64,000 nucleotides of DNA from Flavobacteriia bacterium (GCA_947463445.1 CANHRS010000001.1:1-64000); one strand, 5' to 3'; positions 9,247-19,418 are shown, counted from the first letter of the stretch. A program made the numbers and translations. Notes: a model not told the origin generated them from the sequence alone.

Positions 9247-11112
9247 ATGTTCCAAAAACTAACCATCCATTTTTTAAAACTACTGCTTTTTTGGATATTA
9301 CTATTTGATTTTCAACGTATCACTTTTTCCTTATTTCATTGGAGAAAATTTCAAAGTTCTACTTTTTTTGAGTGGCTTCAATCGTTTGTATTTTCGATAC
9401 GTCTAGACCTTGGAATGGCAGGTGCTTTATGTATTTTACCAATGCTGTTTTTGAGTCTAAAGCTAATTTCCAATAAGCGTTGGATTTCTCGTACTTTTTA
9501 TGCGATTCTTGTTTTTGAAATTAGTATTGTCTGCCTGATTCACAGTGGAGAAATCAATGTATACGATGAATGGAACCACAAACTTACATCCCGTGTATTT
9601 AAACATTTAGCAAACCCGGACGAAGTATTTCGAACAGCTGCATGGAGCAATACTTTTTGGTATGTTTTCTTTTTTGCGCTAGAAGTTTTTGTAGCATGGA
9701 AAGGAATGCGTTGGTTATTCAATCTCGAACCACTGCGAATTCCAAGACATTGGGCAATTCGCTCCTTGGTATTTCTAGGATCTTTTATCCTTTTTGGAGG
9801 AACTAGTTTCGTTTTATTGCGTGGCGGTTTCCAACAGATTCCATTGAATATCAATACCGCGATTTATTCGACTAATCCATTGAACAACGACTTGTCCATC
9901 AATTCCACCTACAATTTTGCGAAAAGCTATTTATTATACAACCGTTCCGATATCGATATATTCCTGCCTAAAATGGATACCGTCGTTTCCAAACAATTAG
10001 TAAAAAAACTCTACGACTACCCAAAACAGCACACTAATTATTTCCTTACAACACAAAAACCAAACATAGTATTTGTAGTATTAGAAGGTTGGTCTGCCAA
10101 TGCTATGGGATGTTTAAGCGAAACAAAACGAGCTACACCAAATTTTGATAAACTTGCTTCAGAAGGCTTATTATTTACGAATATACTTGCAGCAAGTGGA
10201 ACTTCCGAAATTGGCAACTCTACTATTTTTAGTGGCTTTCCGGCAATTCCAGAAGTTTCTATCACGATGCAACCAGAAAAACATCGAAAAGTAAGAAGCA
10301 TCAACCAAGATTTAAAAGAAAGCGGCTATTCGAGTTCCTACCTTTTTGGAGGAGATTTAAAATATGGAAATATTGGAGGATATTTACTAGACCATGGTTT
10401 TGATAACGTAATAGACGAAAACAATTTACCCGACATCCCGCGCGGAAAATTGAACTACTATGATCCAGATGTGTACCGTTTTTTCCTAGACGAAATCAAA
10501 CAAGCAAAACAACCATTCTTACAATGTGTTTTTACAGGAAGCTCGCACTCACCCTACGACCATCCAGGAAGATCCATTCATACATTCGATGGTCCTGAAG
10601 CAGATTATATGAATGCGCTTATTTATTGTGATAAAGCGATTGGAAAATTCATACAATCCTGTAAAAAATTACCAAGTTATAAAAACACCTTATTTGTTTT
10701 TGTTGCAGATCACGGTCACGGAACCCCAGCTTATGAAAGTACACAAGTGAGTCCATACTTTAGAATCCCATTACTTTTTTGGGGAGAAGTAATTAAACCC
10801 GAATATAAACATAAGAAAATAAATACCTTAGGGTCTCAAACTGATCTAGCTGCTACCCTACTCTATCAATTAGGGAAAGATCCGAAAAACTACCCATGGA
10901 GTAAAGATTTAATGAATCCAAACGTACCGGAATTTGCATTATATTCCATAAATAAAGGCTATGGATGGATGACAAGCAAAGGAAGTATGTTGTTTCAACT
11001 AGAAAGCAATATTTATATAGAAGATCTATTTAACCCTAAAGTTCGAAAAGAAGAAATCAGAAAAGGAAATGCCTTATTAAATGAGGTGTATCGTTATTAC
11101 AAGAAGTTATAG
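9247..11112 (+). CDS. LTA synthase family protein / membrane sulfatase-phosphoglycerol transferase
   Basis: N-terminal TMs; PNIVFVVLEGWSANAMGCL, GTSEIGNSTIFSGFPAIP, FVFVADHGHGTP. Confidence 0.85.
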   Translation: MFQKLTIHFLKLLLFWILLFDFQRITFSLFHWRKFQSSTFFEWLQSFVFSIRLDLGMAGALCILPMLFLSLKLISNKRWISRTFYAILVFEISIVCLIHSGEINVYDEWNHKLTSRVFKHLANPDEVFRTAAWSNTFWYVFFFALEVFVAWKGMRWLFNLEPLRIPRHWAIRSLVFLGSFILFGGTSFVLLRGGFQQIPLNINTAIYSTNPLNNDLSINSTYNFAKSYLLYNRSDIDIFLPKMDTVVSKQLVKKLYDYPKQHTNYFLTTQKPNIVFVVLEGWSANAMGCLSETKRATPNFDKLASEGLLFTNILAASGTSEIGNSTIFSGFPAIPEVSITMQPEKHRKVRSINQDLKESGYSSSYLFGGDLKYGNIGGYLLDHGFDNVIDENNLPDIPRGKLNYYDPDVYRFFLDEIKQAKQPFLQCVFTGSSHSPYDHPGRSIHTFDGPEADYMNALIYCDKAIGKFIQSCKKLPSYKNTLFVFVADHGHGTPAYESTQVSPYFRIPLLFWGEVIKPEYKHKKINTLGSQTDLAATLLYQLGKDPKNYPWSKDLMNPNVPEFALYSINKGYGWMTSKGSMLFQLESNIYIEDLFNPKVRKEEIRKGNALLNEVYRYYKKL

Positions 11113-11173
11113 ACGAAAGACATAAGACACTAGAAGAAAGACGGAAAGACATAAGACATAAGATGAAAGACTA
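11111..11173. repeat. degenerate tandem repeat of unit GAAAGACATAAGACA
   Basis: Exact 15-bp direct repeat at 11115-11129 and 11144-11158 within purine-rich sequence right after the stop codon. Confidence 0.75.
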
Positions 11174-11245
11174 TATTTTACAATTTTTCTTGATTGTCGC
11201 AAGAATGGTCTGTAATCTTTTTATCTTTATTCCTCATTTACATCC

Positions 11246-12319
11246 ATGGAAAAGAAAATCAACATTCGCAATTTAACATTACCAGAATTACAAGCAGCAT
11301 TTGTAGACATGGGAGAAAAAGCATTCCGTGCTAAACAAGTATATGAGTGGCTTTGGAAAAAAAATAGTGGGAATTTTAGCGAAATGTCTAATTTAAGTGT
11401 CGCTTTACGGGATAAATTAGAGACAACTTTTTTCATCGATAAAATTATTCTAGACGACCAACAAATAAGTTCCGACAAAACCATAAAATGTGCATTTGAA
11501 GTGGAACCAAACAAAGTAGTGGAAGGGGTGCTAATACCAACTACCTCCCGAACTACTGCATGTATCTCTTCCCAAGTTGGGTGTAGTTTAGCATGTACGT
11601 TTTGTGCTACTGGTAAACTTAAATTATTACGTAACCTGACAGCAGGGGAAATTGTAGACCAAGTTGTCTATCTCAAAAATCAGGCGGAATCTCGGTATGG
11701 CCAAACACTCTCTAACATAGTATATATGGGCATGGGAGAGCCTTTATTGAATTACAAAAATGTGTTACGTTCCACTGAATTACTTACTTCGGAAGAAGGT
11801 TTAGGTATGTCCCCAAAACGTATTACGGTTTCTACAGCAGGCATTGCAAAAATGATTAAACAACTAGGAGATGATGAAGTTAAATTCAATTTAGCATTAT
11901 CCCTGCATGCCGCAAATGATGAAAAACGAAATAAAATCATGGAAATTAATGAATCCAACAATTTAGAAACATTGAAGGAAGCGTTGATCTATTTTCATGA
12001 AAAAACGGGTACTCGTGTCACCTTCGAATACATCATCTTTAAAGACTTCAACGATACCTTGATGGACGCTAAAGAACTTGCAGAATTTTGTAAATGTGTG
12101 CCTTGTAAAATCAATATTATCGAATACAACCCAATTGACGGAGAAAACTTCCAAAAAGCAGATGAAAAAGCAACAAATGCATTTGCAGAATTCTTAGAAG
12201 CACGAAATCTAATCGTAAATATTCGTCGTAGTCGTGGTAAAGATATTGATGCTGCCTGCGGACAATTAGCAAATAAAAATAAGACGATTGCAAAAGAAGA
12301 AAGAATTTTAAAAAAATGA
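11246..12319 (+). CDS. rlmN: 23S rRNA (adenine2503-C2)-methyltransferase RlmN
   Basis: SSQVGCSLACTFCATG, GMGEPLLNY, SLHAANDEKRNKIM. Confidence 0.95.
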   Translation: MEKKINIRNLTLPELQAAFVDMGEKAFRAKQVYEWLWKKNSGNFSEMSNLSVALRDKLETTFFIDKIILDDQQISSDKTIKCAFEVEPNKVVEGVLIPTTSRTTACISSQVGCSLACTFCATGKLKLLRNLTAGEIVDQVVYLKNQAESRYGQTLSNIVYMGMGEPLLNYKNVLRSTELLTSEEGLGMSPKRITVSTAGIAKMIKQLGDDEVKFNLALSLHAANDEKRNKIMEINESNNLETLKEALIYFHEKTGTRVTFEYIIFKDFNDTLMDAKELAEFCKCVPCKINIIEYNPIDGENFQKADEKATNAFAEFLEARNLIVNIRRSRGKDIDAACGQLANKNKTIAKEERILKK

Positions 12320-13443
12320 TTCAAAGGTACATTGCTCCTAAAATTAAAGAACACCTCGCCACACACAATATACTTGTATTGTTAGGTACACGTGGTGTGC
12401 AAAAATTTGAATTGGTAGCGAGTTGTATTGAAAATCAAGAAGACATTTTAACCATAGATGCCTCGAAGAAAAAAGTACGAAAAGAAATAGAAGCCCTAAA
12501 AACAGAAGGATACCTCTCCTATTTTGGATCCAAAAAATACATTCTTATTCGCGATGCCCAATACCTAGCGAATTTGCAAGAAATAATTGAAGAAGTTCTA
12601 GATAAAAATGCGGCTATTAACCTCGTGCTACTATGTTCCTATGAACCTATTCTAGATCCCGTTCTGCGTGATGTTCTGCAAATGGAAGGATTGGAAATTC
12701 AAATCTTCCCACTACTATTCCAAGAAATCGCCAATCAACAAGGAATCGTAGAATTCGACAAACGACTAGAGCAACGCATCGTATTTGGTAATTACCCAAG
12801 TGTAGTAGCAGACCCAGAATCCGCAGAAACGTTTTTGAATCAACTCGTCAAAGATGCTATTTTCACGCAATTAAACCCGAATGAACGCATCAATAAAGGG
12901 CCAAAACTGCTGAAAATGCTACAGATTTTAGCGTTTGAAATCGGTCAGGCTATCTCCTACAACGATGTTGGTCTACGCTGTGGTTTAGATAATGAAACTG
13001 TAGAACGTTACATTGAATTATTAGAAAAAGCATTTTTGCTAAAAAAAATACCCTGTTATTTTAACAACAACACCTACGAATTAAAGAAAACGCATACGGT
13101 TTACTTCCTGGACAATGGAATCCGAAATGCCATTATTAAAAATTTTCATGGTTTCGATTTGCGCAATGATATCGATGCTTTATGGAAAAATTGGTTGATT
13201 GCGGAACGAATTAAATGGAACGATTACAACGGATTAAAGGCAAATTACTACTTCTGGAAAACGCATACAAAACAACAGATGGACTTCATCGAAGAACGCG
13301 CAGGTAAATTAATGGCTTACAAGTCATTATGGGACAAGCGCAAAAAACCGAAATTTCCAGCAAGTTTTAAAAAATACTACCCAGAGGCAGGTTTATTTGC
13401 CTTAAATAGAACTACATACTGGGGATTTTTAAGTAAAAAATAA
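12316..13443 (+). CDS. DUF4143-type AAA family protein with degenerate nucleotide-binding motifs
   Basis: Overall DUF4143 ATPase layout (IFPLLFQEI...RIVFGNYPSVV...TVYFLDNGIRNAIIKNF) but P-loop position reads LLGTRGVQKFEL. Confidence 0.75.
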   Translation: MIQRYIAPKIKEHLATHNILVLLGTRGVQKFELVASCIENQEDILTIDASKKKVRKEIEALKTEGYLSYFGSKKYILIRDAQYLANLQEIIEEVLDKNAAINLVLLCSYEPILDPVLRDVLQMEGLEIQIFPLLFQEIANQQGIVEFDKRLEQRIVFGNYPSVVADPESAETFLNQLVKDAIFTQLNPNERINKGPKLLKMLQILAFEIGQAISYNDVGLRCGLDNETVERYIELLEKAFLLKKIPCYFNNNTYELKKTHTVYFLDNGIRNAIIKNFHGFDLRNDIDALWKNWLIAERIKWNDYNGLKANYYFWKTHTKQQMDFIEERAGKLMAYKSLWDKRKKPKFPASFKKYYPEAGLFALNRTTYWGFLSKK

Positions 13444-13573
13444 ATATATCACTATGAAATAGCAGCAGGTACAGTTTTTTGTAAAAATGGCTTGTTGAAA
13501 TCATTTTAAAAGTATAATTATTCAATAATCTAAATTTTTTACCTTTACACTACTTCATAAAAGCACTAAAAGT

Positions 13574-14383
13574 ATGTCAAAATTTGATACCAAAGAAGAA
13601 TTATTAGTTTCTATTCAATTGTTATTTAACAATTTAAAAATCGGAAAACTAAGCGAAGAGGATATGGAAACATTGGTAAATAGCACCCGCGAATTACACG
13701 AACGCGCACTCATTCTTCGATACAAAGCATACGAACATAAAATTTATGGAGAATCTGCTAGCGAAATAAACGATGTTGTACTTCCAGAAGCTGTGCATGA
13801 ACACCTATTAGTGGAACCAGAAATTCCAAGTTTCGAAGCGGAAATAACAGAAGTTGTCGCAGAACCAAAGCACGTAGATACACCTTCTTTTGATATGTCA
13901 TTCTCGTTGTTTGACCAATTAGAAGAAACACAAAAAGAAGAAGAAGTAATACTACCAACCGAAACTAGCTCTAAAGCACTAGAACCTGAAATAGATAATT
14001 TCACCGTTTCGGAAGCTTTAGAAAATGTGGAAATAATTGCTACCCCAGAAACAATTATACCTACTACAGAAACTGCTTCCGCTCCAAAAGACATGTTCGA
14101 CAAAATGCTAGATCAAGATAATTCACTTGGTGCAAAATTAATGTTCTCCAAAATTGAGTCGCTACAAACGGCTTTTGGATTAAACGAAAAACTGCAAATT
14201 ATTCGAGAATTATTTAAAGGTTCTAGCGAAGATTATACACAAGCAATTCAAATATTGGATGTTCAACCAAATTTCGAACAAGCAAAAACAATACTTAGCA
14301 ACTTTACCTTAGAATATGCTTGGGAATTAGATACACCAATTACAATTGAATTCGTTCAAAAAATTGCGCGTAGATATGCATAA
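13574..14383 (+). CDS. conserved hypothetical protein
   Basis: 269 aa ORF with acidic low-complexity middle. Confidence 0.6.
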   Translation: MSKFDTKEELLVSIQLLFNNLKIGKLSEEDMETLVNSTRELHERALILRYKAYEHKIYGESASEINDVVLPEAVHEHLLVEPEIPSFEAEITEVVAEPKHVDTPSFDMSFSLFDQLEETQKEEEVILPTETSSKALEPEIDNFTVSEALENVEIIATPETIIPTTETASAPKDMFDKMLDQDNSLGAKLMFSKIESLQTAFGLNEKLQIIRELFKGSSEDYTQAIQILDVQPNFEQAKTILSNFTLEYAWELDTPITIEFVQKIARRYA

Positions 14384-15650
14384 ATGGTGTGTTACATTTT
14401 GTTTCCTACTTCTAATTCAGGCTCTATTTGCACAATTAGAAGAAGCAAAAAGAATCACACAACACTTATGTTCTAAAGAACTCCTTGGAAGAGGATATGT
14501 CAGCCATGGCGACTCCCTTGCTGCACGTTTTATAGAAAACGAATTTTCAAAAATAGGACTAAACTACATCCAAAATCAAACATCTTACTTTCAGTCTTTT
14601 GCACATAATGTAGTCACATTTCCAGGTGAAATGTCTGTAGTACTAAATACGGACACCCTAGTACCTGGAATAGACTTTATGGTAGATCCAAATTCTGGAT
14701 CAAGTAATGAACTATGGAATTATCGTATTTTAACTATCGAGGAATTATTTGATGTAGAATTAAAAAACAGATTCCAAGATTCCAAACGAAAGATCGCTGC
14801 AAACATAAATAGTTGCATTATCGACATACGACAAATCAAAGGAGACTCTTTAAAAAAACTGCATCGTGAAATCATTCCAACATTAGCACAACAGTTACAT
14901 GTATTGGTGATAACCGATGAAAAATTTACTTTTTCCGTTGGTAATGAACCTTATCCGTATAGTCTGCTTTATGTTAAAGGTTTCAAATTTAAGGATGTAT
15001 CAAGCATAAAAACGCATATTCAATCCCGCTTTAAAGAAAATTACCTTTCTACAAATATCATCGGAACAATTCCTGCGGTAAAAAAGACAAAAAAAACCAT
15101 TGTGATAACTGCACATTATGATCATTTAGGGAAAATGGGTAAAAATACGTTCTTTCCTGGCGCTAATGACAATGCTTCTGGAGTGGCTATGCTTCTGGAA
15201 TTTGCGCGGCATTATTCCAAAAATCCAACAAAATATAACCTAGTTTTTATTGCTTTTGCTGGAGAAGAAGCTGGTTTAATCGGATCGTCTTATTTTGTAC
15301 AATATCCTTGGATAAAACTGGAAGACATACATTTCTTATTGAATCTGGATATCATGGGAAGCGGAGAAGAAGGAATCACCGTGGTAAATGCAACAAAACA
15401 TCCTGAATCATTTCAAAAATTGGTGGATATCAATATCCAAGAAAAATATGTCCCACAGGTTAAAGCTAGAGGTCCTGCTGCTAATTCCGATCATTACTGG
15501 TTTTCAGAACGAGGTGTTCCAGCATTTTTCATCTACACCATGGGACCTAACAAAAATTACCACGATATTTTCGACACCCATGAAAACCTAAGTTTTTCAA
15601 AGTTCATTCCGATTTCAGAATTACTCAAAAAATTCATTGGTGGATTGTAG
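14376..15650 (+). CDS. M28 family metallopeptidase
   Basis: TIVITAHYDHLG...FFPGANDNASGVAMLLEFAR...IAFAGEEAGLIGSSYF; start set at MHKWCV (ORF track 14346). Confidence 0.9.
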   Translation: MHKWCVTFCFLLLIQALFAQLEEAKRITQHLCSKELLGRGYVSHGDSLAARFIENEFSKIGLNYIQNQTSYFQSFAHNVVTFPGEMSVVLNTDTLVPGIDFMVDPNSGSSNELWNYRILTIEELFDVELKNRFQDSKRKIAANINSCIIDIRQIKGDSLKKLHREIIPTLAQQLHVLVITDEKFTFSVGNEPYPYSLLYVKGFKFKDVSSIKTHIQSRFKENYLSTNIIGTIPAVKKTKKTIVITAHYDHLGKMGKNTFFPGANDNASGVAMLLEFARHYSKNPTKYNLVFIAFAGEEAGLIGSSYFVQYPWIKLEDIHFLLNLDIMGSGEEGITVVNATKHPESFQKLVDINIQEKYVPQVKARGPAANSDHYWFSERGVPAFFIYTMGPNKNYHDIFDTHENLSFSKFIPISELLKKFIGGL

Positions 15651-16638
15651 ATCTATTTTCTGGAAATTAAAATATCCTTGTACCAAAGAACAGGTATCAT
15701 TTCATTGTCCCACGCAGCGTAGTCGAAGTGCTTTACTTTTTACTACCTTCTTTCTTCTTTTCTCTTTCTTCTTTTCTCTTTCAACTACCTACGCGCAATC
15801 TACATGCTTTACAAATTCGGATACGCTAAACTACAAACGAAGTATAGGAATTAATACATTATATGCAAGTGTATGGTCGAGTAGCCTAGTTATGCTAAAT
15901 AATGCTTGGTATAAAGACTATCCAAAATCATCTTTTCATACCTTTAATGATGCTGGTGAATGGATGCAAATGGATAAATGTGGTCATGCCTACACGAGTT
16001 ACCAGATTAGCAAATCGCTTACTTCCTTGTACCGTTGGACAGGAATGCAACCAAAAAAAGCAGTCATCGCAGGTACACTAATTACGTTAGGGTATCAAGC
16101 ATCCATAGAATATTTAGATGGTCGAAGTGCTACTTGGGGATTCTCTTGGAGTGATATCGCAGCAAATACTTACGGTGGTTTACTGTTTGGTATTCAACAG
16201 TATTTTTGGGATCAACAATATATTCTTTTTAAAGAAAGTTATTCCGATAGCCCCTATGCAAAATTACGCCCAAACGTTCTTGGAAAAACCCTAGCCGAAC
16301 GCTATTTAAAAGATTATAATGGACAGACATATTGGTTGAGTTTTGCGCCTAAAAATATTTTACCAAATGCTAAAATACCAAATTGGATATTACTTTCTGT
16401 TGGATATAGTGTGGATGCAAAAATAATCGGTGATAAAAACAATTATATATCATCCAATAATGAAACATATACAGCTTCTCGGGAATTTTTAGTTTCCTTG
16501 GATATAGATCTATCAAAATTGCCTATCAAACGCAAATGGATTAAAAATATACTACGTCCGATAAATGCTATAAAAATTCCTCTTCCTACGTTAAGATGGA
16601 AGAACGGAATCTGTTACGGACACGGAATGTATTTTTAG
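15637..16638 (+). CDS. DUF2279-like (YfiM-like) protein
   Basis: MQMDKCGHAYTSYQISKSL, GYQASIEYLDGRSATWGFSWSDIAANTYGG. Confidence 0.75.
   Translation: MVDCRSIFWKLKYPCTKEQVSFHCPTQRSRSALLFTTFFLLFSFFFSLSTTYAQSTCFTNSDTLNYKRSIGINTLYASVWSSSLVMLNNAWYKDYPKSSFHTFNDAGEWMQMDKCGHAYTSYQISKSLTSLYRWTGMQPKKAVIAGTLITLGYQASIEYLDGRSATWGFSWSDIAANTYGGLLFGIQQYFWDQQYILFKESYSDSPYAKLRPNVLGKTLAERYLKDYNGQTYWLSFAPKNILPNAKIPNWILLSVGYSVDAKIIGDKNNYISSNNETYTASREFLVSLDIDLSKLPIKRKWIKNILRPINAIKIPLPTLRWKNGICYGHGMYF
15751..15783 (+). repeat. 14-bp polypyrimidine tandem repeat (tttcttcttttctc x ~2.3) in signal-peptide coding region
   Basis: Direct reading of tttcttcttttctctttcttcttttctctttc. Confidence 0.8.
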
Positions 16639-16723
16639 TGACGAGTTAAGTGTAAAGATCGACGTTTTTAGACTTTACAGAAATTAAATATATCCGTCAC
16701 TCGTCACTCATTACTCGTCACTT
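16637..16723. repeat. inverted GTGACGAG repeats between convergent genes
   Basis: AGTGACGAGT at 16637-16646 and its exact inverse ACTCGTCACT at 16713-16722, plus further tcgtcactc units. Confidence 0.75.
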
Positions 16724-17008
16724 ACTTAGTACTTTTGGAATTCTGAAATAATCTGAATCACGTTTTGGTGCATTTTTCAATGCTTCTTCGTGCGTTAATG
16801 AATCTACCGCAATATCATCCCGAAGCACATTTACCTCATCGGACATGAAAATTAATGGCTCAACACCTTCTGTATCTACTTCAGATAATTTATCCATAAA
16901 CGTAATGATACGTTCCATATCTTCTTTTATAGCTTGTTTGCCTTCTCCAGTAAATTCTAATCTTGCCAAATGAGCAATGTGATCAACCGTTTTTTCATCG
17001 ATATGCAT
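16718..17008 (-). CDS. gatC: Asp-tRNA(Asn)/Glu-tRNA(Gln) amidotransferase subunit GatC
   Basis: DHIAHLARLEFTGEG...MDKLSEVDTEGVEPL...LRDD, EALKNAPKRDSDYFRIPKVL. Confidence 0.92.
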   Translation of the reverse strand: MHIDEKTVDHIAHLARLEFTGEGKQAIKEDMERIITFMDKLSEVDTEGVEPLIFMSDEVNVLRDDIAVDSLTHEEALKNAPKRDSDYFRIPKVLSK

Positions 17009-17046
17009 AGGATCTTATTTTTTACAAATATAATTCGAATTTCGAT

Positions 17047-17823
17047 TTATTCTAAACTTTTAAAAACCTTTCGTTTGTTCCATTTCGATTTGCTGAGAAA
17101 TGGAGTATTAATCGTTTCAAAAGCATTTAATTTCAAGTCTTCTAGTTCAGTATTAGTAACCGTAATTGCATCTATTATTGGGTGAACTACCACTTGCGCA
17201 GTTCCAGGCCGAGCAACGCTTTGCCTCACCGCTGGATCTTCGAGTAGTTCGTAATTATTCATAAAAGTAATCGGAACAATTGGGACTTGATTATTCTTTG
17301 CCAAACGAAAAGCACCATCTTTGAAAACCTGTAAAACCGGAACAAGATGTTCTTTAATTCCTCCTTCCGGAAAAATGATGATACTCCACCCTTGTTTTAA
17401 TGCTTTATCTGCCGCTTCCAAAGCTTTATGGGCATTCCTACCTCCTTTATTACGATACACCGGAATGTGTAATCGTTTGAAAAATGTCTTTACCAACGGA
17501 ACTTTAAGTAATTCTGCTTTTCCCAAGAACAAAAAAGGATGCTTTGGAAACAAAAGATACATAAATACAATATCTAAAAAGGAAGTATGATTTGCAATGA
17601 AAATACATGGTCCTTCAGGTACCGAAAAAGCATGCTTTGGTTTAACACGATAACCAGCTAAAAAACAAAGTAATCGACACCAAAAAACAAATAACGGAAA
17701 CGCTTTCTTCTTGGTTTTATCCTGCAATAAAAACAGTAAAATCGGCACATAAAACAACAACAAGGTGACTAAAAACAATAGCACCAAATACCATTTGAAG
17801 AAAAAAGAGCAACCGTTTTTCAT
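17047..17823 (-). CDS. lysophospholipid acyltransferase family protein (PlsC-like)
   Basis: FIANHTSFLD, IIIFPEGG. Confidence 0.88.
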   Translation of the reverse strand: MKNGCSFFFKWYLVLLFLVTLLLFYVPILLFLLQDKTKKKAFPLFVFWCRLLCFLAGYRVKPKHAFSVPEGPCIFIANHTSFLDIVFMYLLFPKHPFLFLGKAELLKVPLVKTFFKRLHIPVYRNKGGRNAHKALEAADKALKQGWSIIIFPEGGIKEHLVPVLQVFKDGAFRLAKNNQVPIVPITFMNNYELLEDPAVRQSVARPGTAQVVVHPIIDAITVTNTELEDLKLNAFETINTPFLSKSKWNKRKVFKSLE

Positions 17824-17852
17824 TTATGGTTAAAGGGTTAGCATCAACTGGC

Positions 17853-18905
17853 TTATTTAAACTCCCAATTATAGGTATCTAAATCCGTAACACACGCAGT
17901 CAATAAATCAATACTCGCCTGAATGTCGTCTTTGTTCGCCATTTCGATCACTTGATGTAAATGTCTTGTAGGCACAGAAACCGCTCCTGCAATAGATCCT
18001 CCTTGGGTCATACGTTGAATACCTGCTGTATCTGTTCCTCCTGCCGTTAGAATCTCAGGCTGCCATTTGATTTGATGTTTATCTGCTGTCTTTTTCATGT
18101 AATCCACCATACGGTAATCACAAATCGTAGAAGCATCCATAATCTTAATTGCAGTACCTTCTCCTAATTTCGTAATCATCTCATGTTCTGCAGCTCCCGG
18201 TAAATCAAAAGCGATTGTTGTGTCTAAACCAAATCCAAAATCTGGATTGATTTTTAACGAAGCAACATTAGCACCACGAATTCCTACCTCCTCTTGTACG
18301 GTAAATACCCCGTAAATATCGTATGGAACCTCTTTTCCTTTTAAGGTTTTGAACATCTCGATCAAAATGAAAACTGCCAAACGATTATCCAAGGATTTAG
18401 AATTCACACAATTCCCCATCTCAATAAACTCACGCTCACGTGTAATTGGATCCCCAATCGAAATATGTTTCAATACTTCTTCTTTAGATAAACCTGTATC
18501 GATAAAATAATCGGTCAATTTAGCGACTTTATTTCGTTCATCAGGCGTCATTACGTGGATTGGTTTAGATGCCATTACGCCGATAATATCTTTTTTACCG
18601 TGAATAATTACACGTTGTGCCGTCAATGTTTTTGGATCAAAACCACCTAAAGTAGTTACGCGAATAAATCCTTTGTCGTCAATGTGCGTTACCATAAATC
18701 CGATTTCATCCATATGCGCACCAATCATTACGCGCTTGTCTTCTTTCCCTTTTTTAACTGCGTAAACGTTTCCTAAATTGTCTATAGAAAATTCGTCTAC
18801 ATATCCTTCCAATTCTTTTAGTACCAACGCACGAACTTTTTGCTCAAATCCAGAAGTACCAGGTGTTTTACATATTTCTGCTAATAATTGAATATCTAAT
18901 GCCAT
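17853..18905 (-). CDS. M42 family metallopeptidase
   Basis: IGAHMDEIGFMV, SLDNRLAVF, TVQEEVGIRGA, AGGTDTAGIQ. Confidence 0.92.
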   Translation of the reverse strand: MALDIQLLAEICKTPGTSGFEQKVRALVLKELEGYVDEFSIDNLGNVYAVKKGKEDKRVMIGAHMDEIGFMVTHIDDKGFIRVTTLGGFDPKTLTAQRVIIHGKKDIIGVMASKPIHVMTPDERNKVAKLTDYFIDTGLSKEEVLKHISIGDPITREREFIEMGNCVNSKSLDNRLAVFILIEMFKTLKGKEVPYDIYGVFTVQEEVGIRGANVASLKINPDFGFGLDTTIAFDLPGAAEHEMITKLGEGTAIKIMDASTICDYRMVDYMKKTADKHQIKWQPEILTAGGTDTAGIQRMTQGGSIAGAVSVPTRHLHQVIEMANKDDIQASIDLLTACVTDLDTYNWEFK

Positions 18906-18941
18906 GTGATTTATTTTTTAGAAAGTTAAGAAATTATTTTT

Positions 18942-19418
18942 TTAGTCAACCACCTCTAACAACAACTTCCAAAATTCTTCCGATGATTTTACACAGCCTT
19001 GCTCAATCATTTGGTGAATTTCTTCTTCGCGTTGTTTTGTATAGGCTTTTGTATGTTTAAAAAATCCAACCTTTTTAGGATGAATAGTTAAAGCTTCATG
19101 AATAGATTCAGGAGTCTCAAAAGTCACCACATCTGTATCTGTGTCTTTTTTTTGCAAGCCAATCATCTCTATGAGATCCTTACCAAGTTTAAATACCAAA
19201 CAAGCATCTTTGCTACGATGCTCTAAATAAGAAATGTTTTCATATACCCGTTGTAGCACTTGATCACTAAACAATCCTACTAAATCATTGGCTAATGCAG
19301 GTGTATCGCGATTCATGCGTTCCCATTCCTCTTTGTACACATGATTAATAATCAAAAACTGCTTTAACTCTTCTTCTAGATGTGTTAATTCTTCGGTCGT
19401 GAGCATTCTGTATTTCAT
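18942..19418 (-). CDS. DUF6495-like conserved hypothetical protein
   Basis: MKYRMLTTEELTHLEEELKQFLIINHVYKEEWERMNRDTPALANDLVGLFSDQVLQRV. Confidence 0.6.
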   Translation of the reverse strand: MKYRMLTTEELTHLEEELKQFLIINHVYKEEWERMNRDTPALANDLVGLFSDQVLQRVYENISYLEHRSKDACLVFKLGKDLIEMIGLQKKDTDTDVVTFETPESIHEALTIHPKKVGFFKHTKAYTKQREEEIHQMIEQGCVKSSEEFWKLLLEVVD

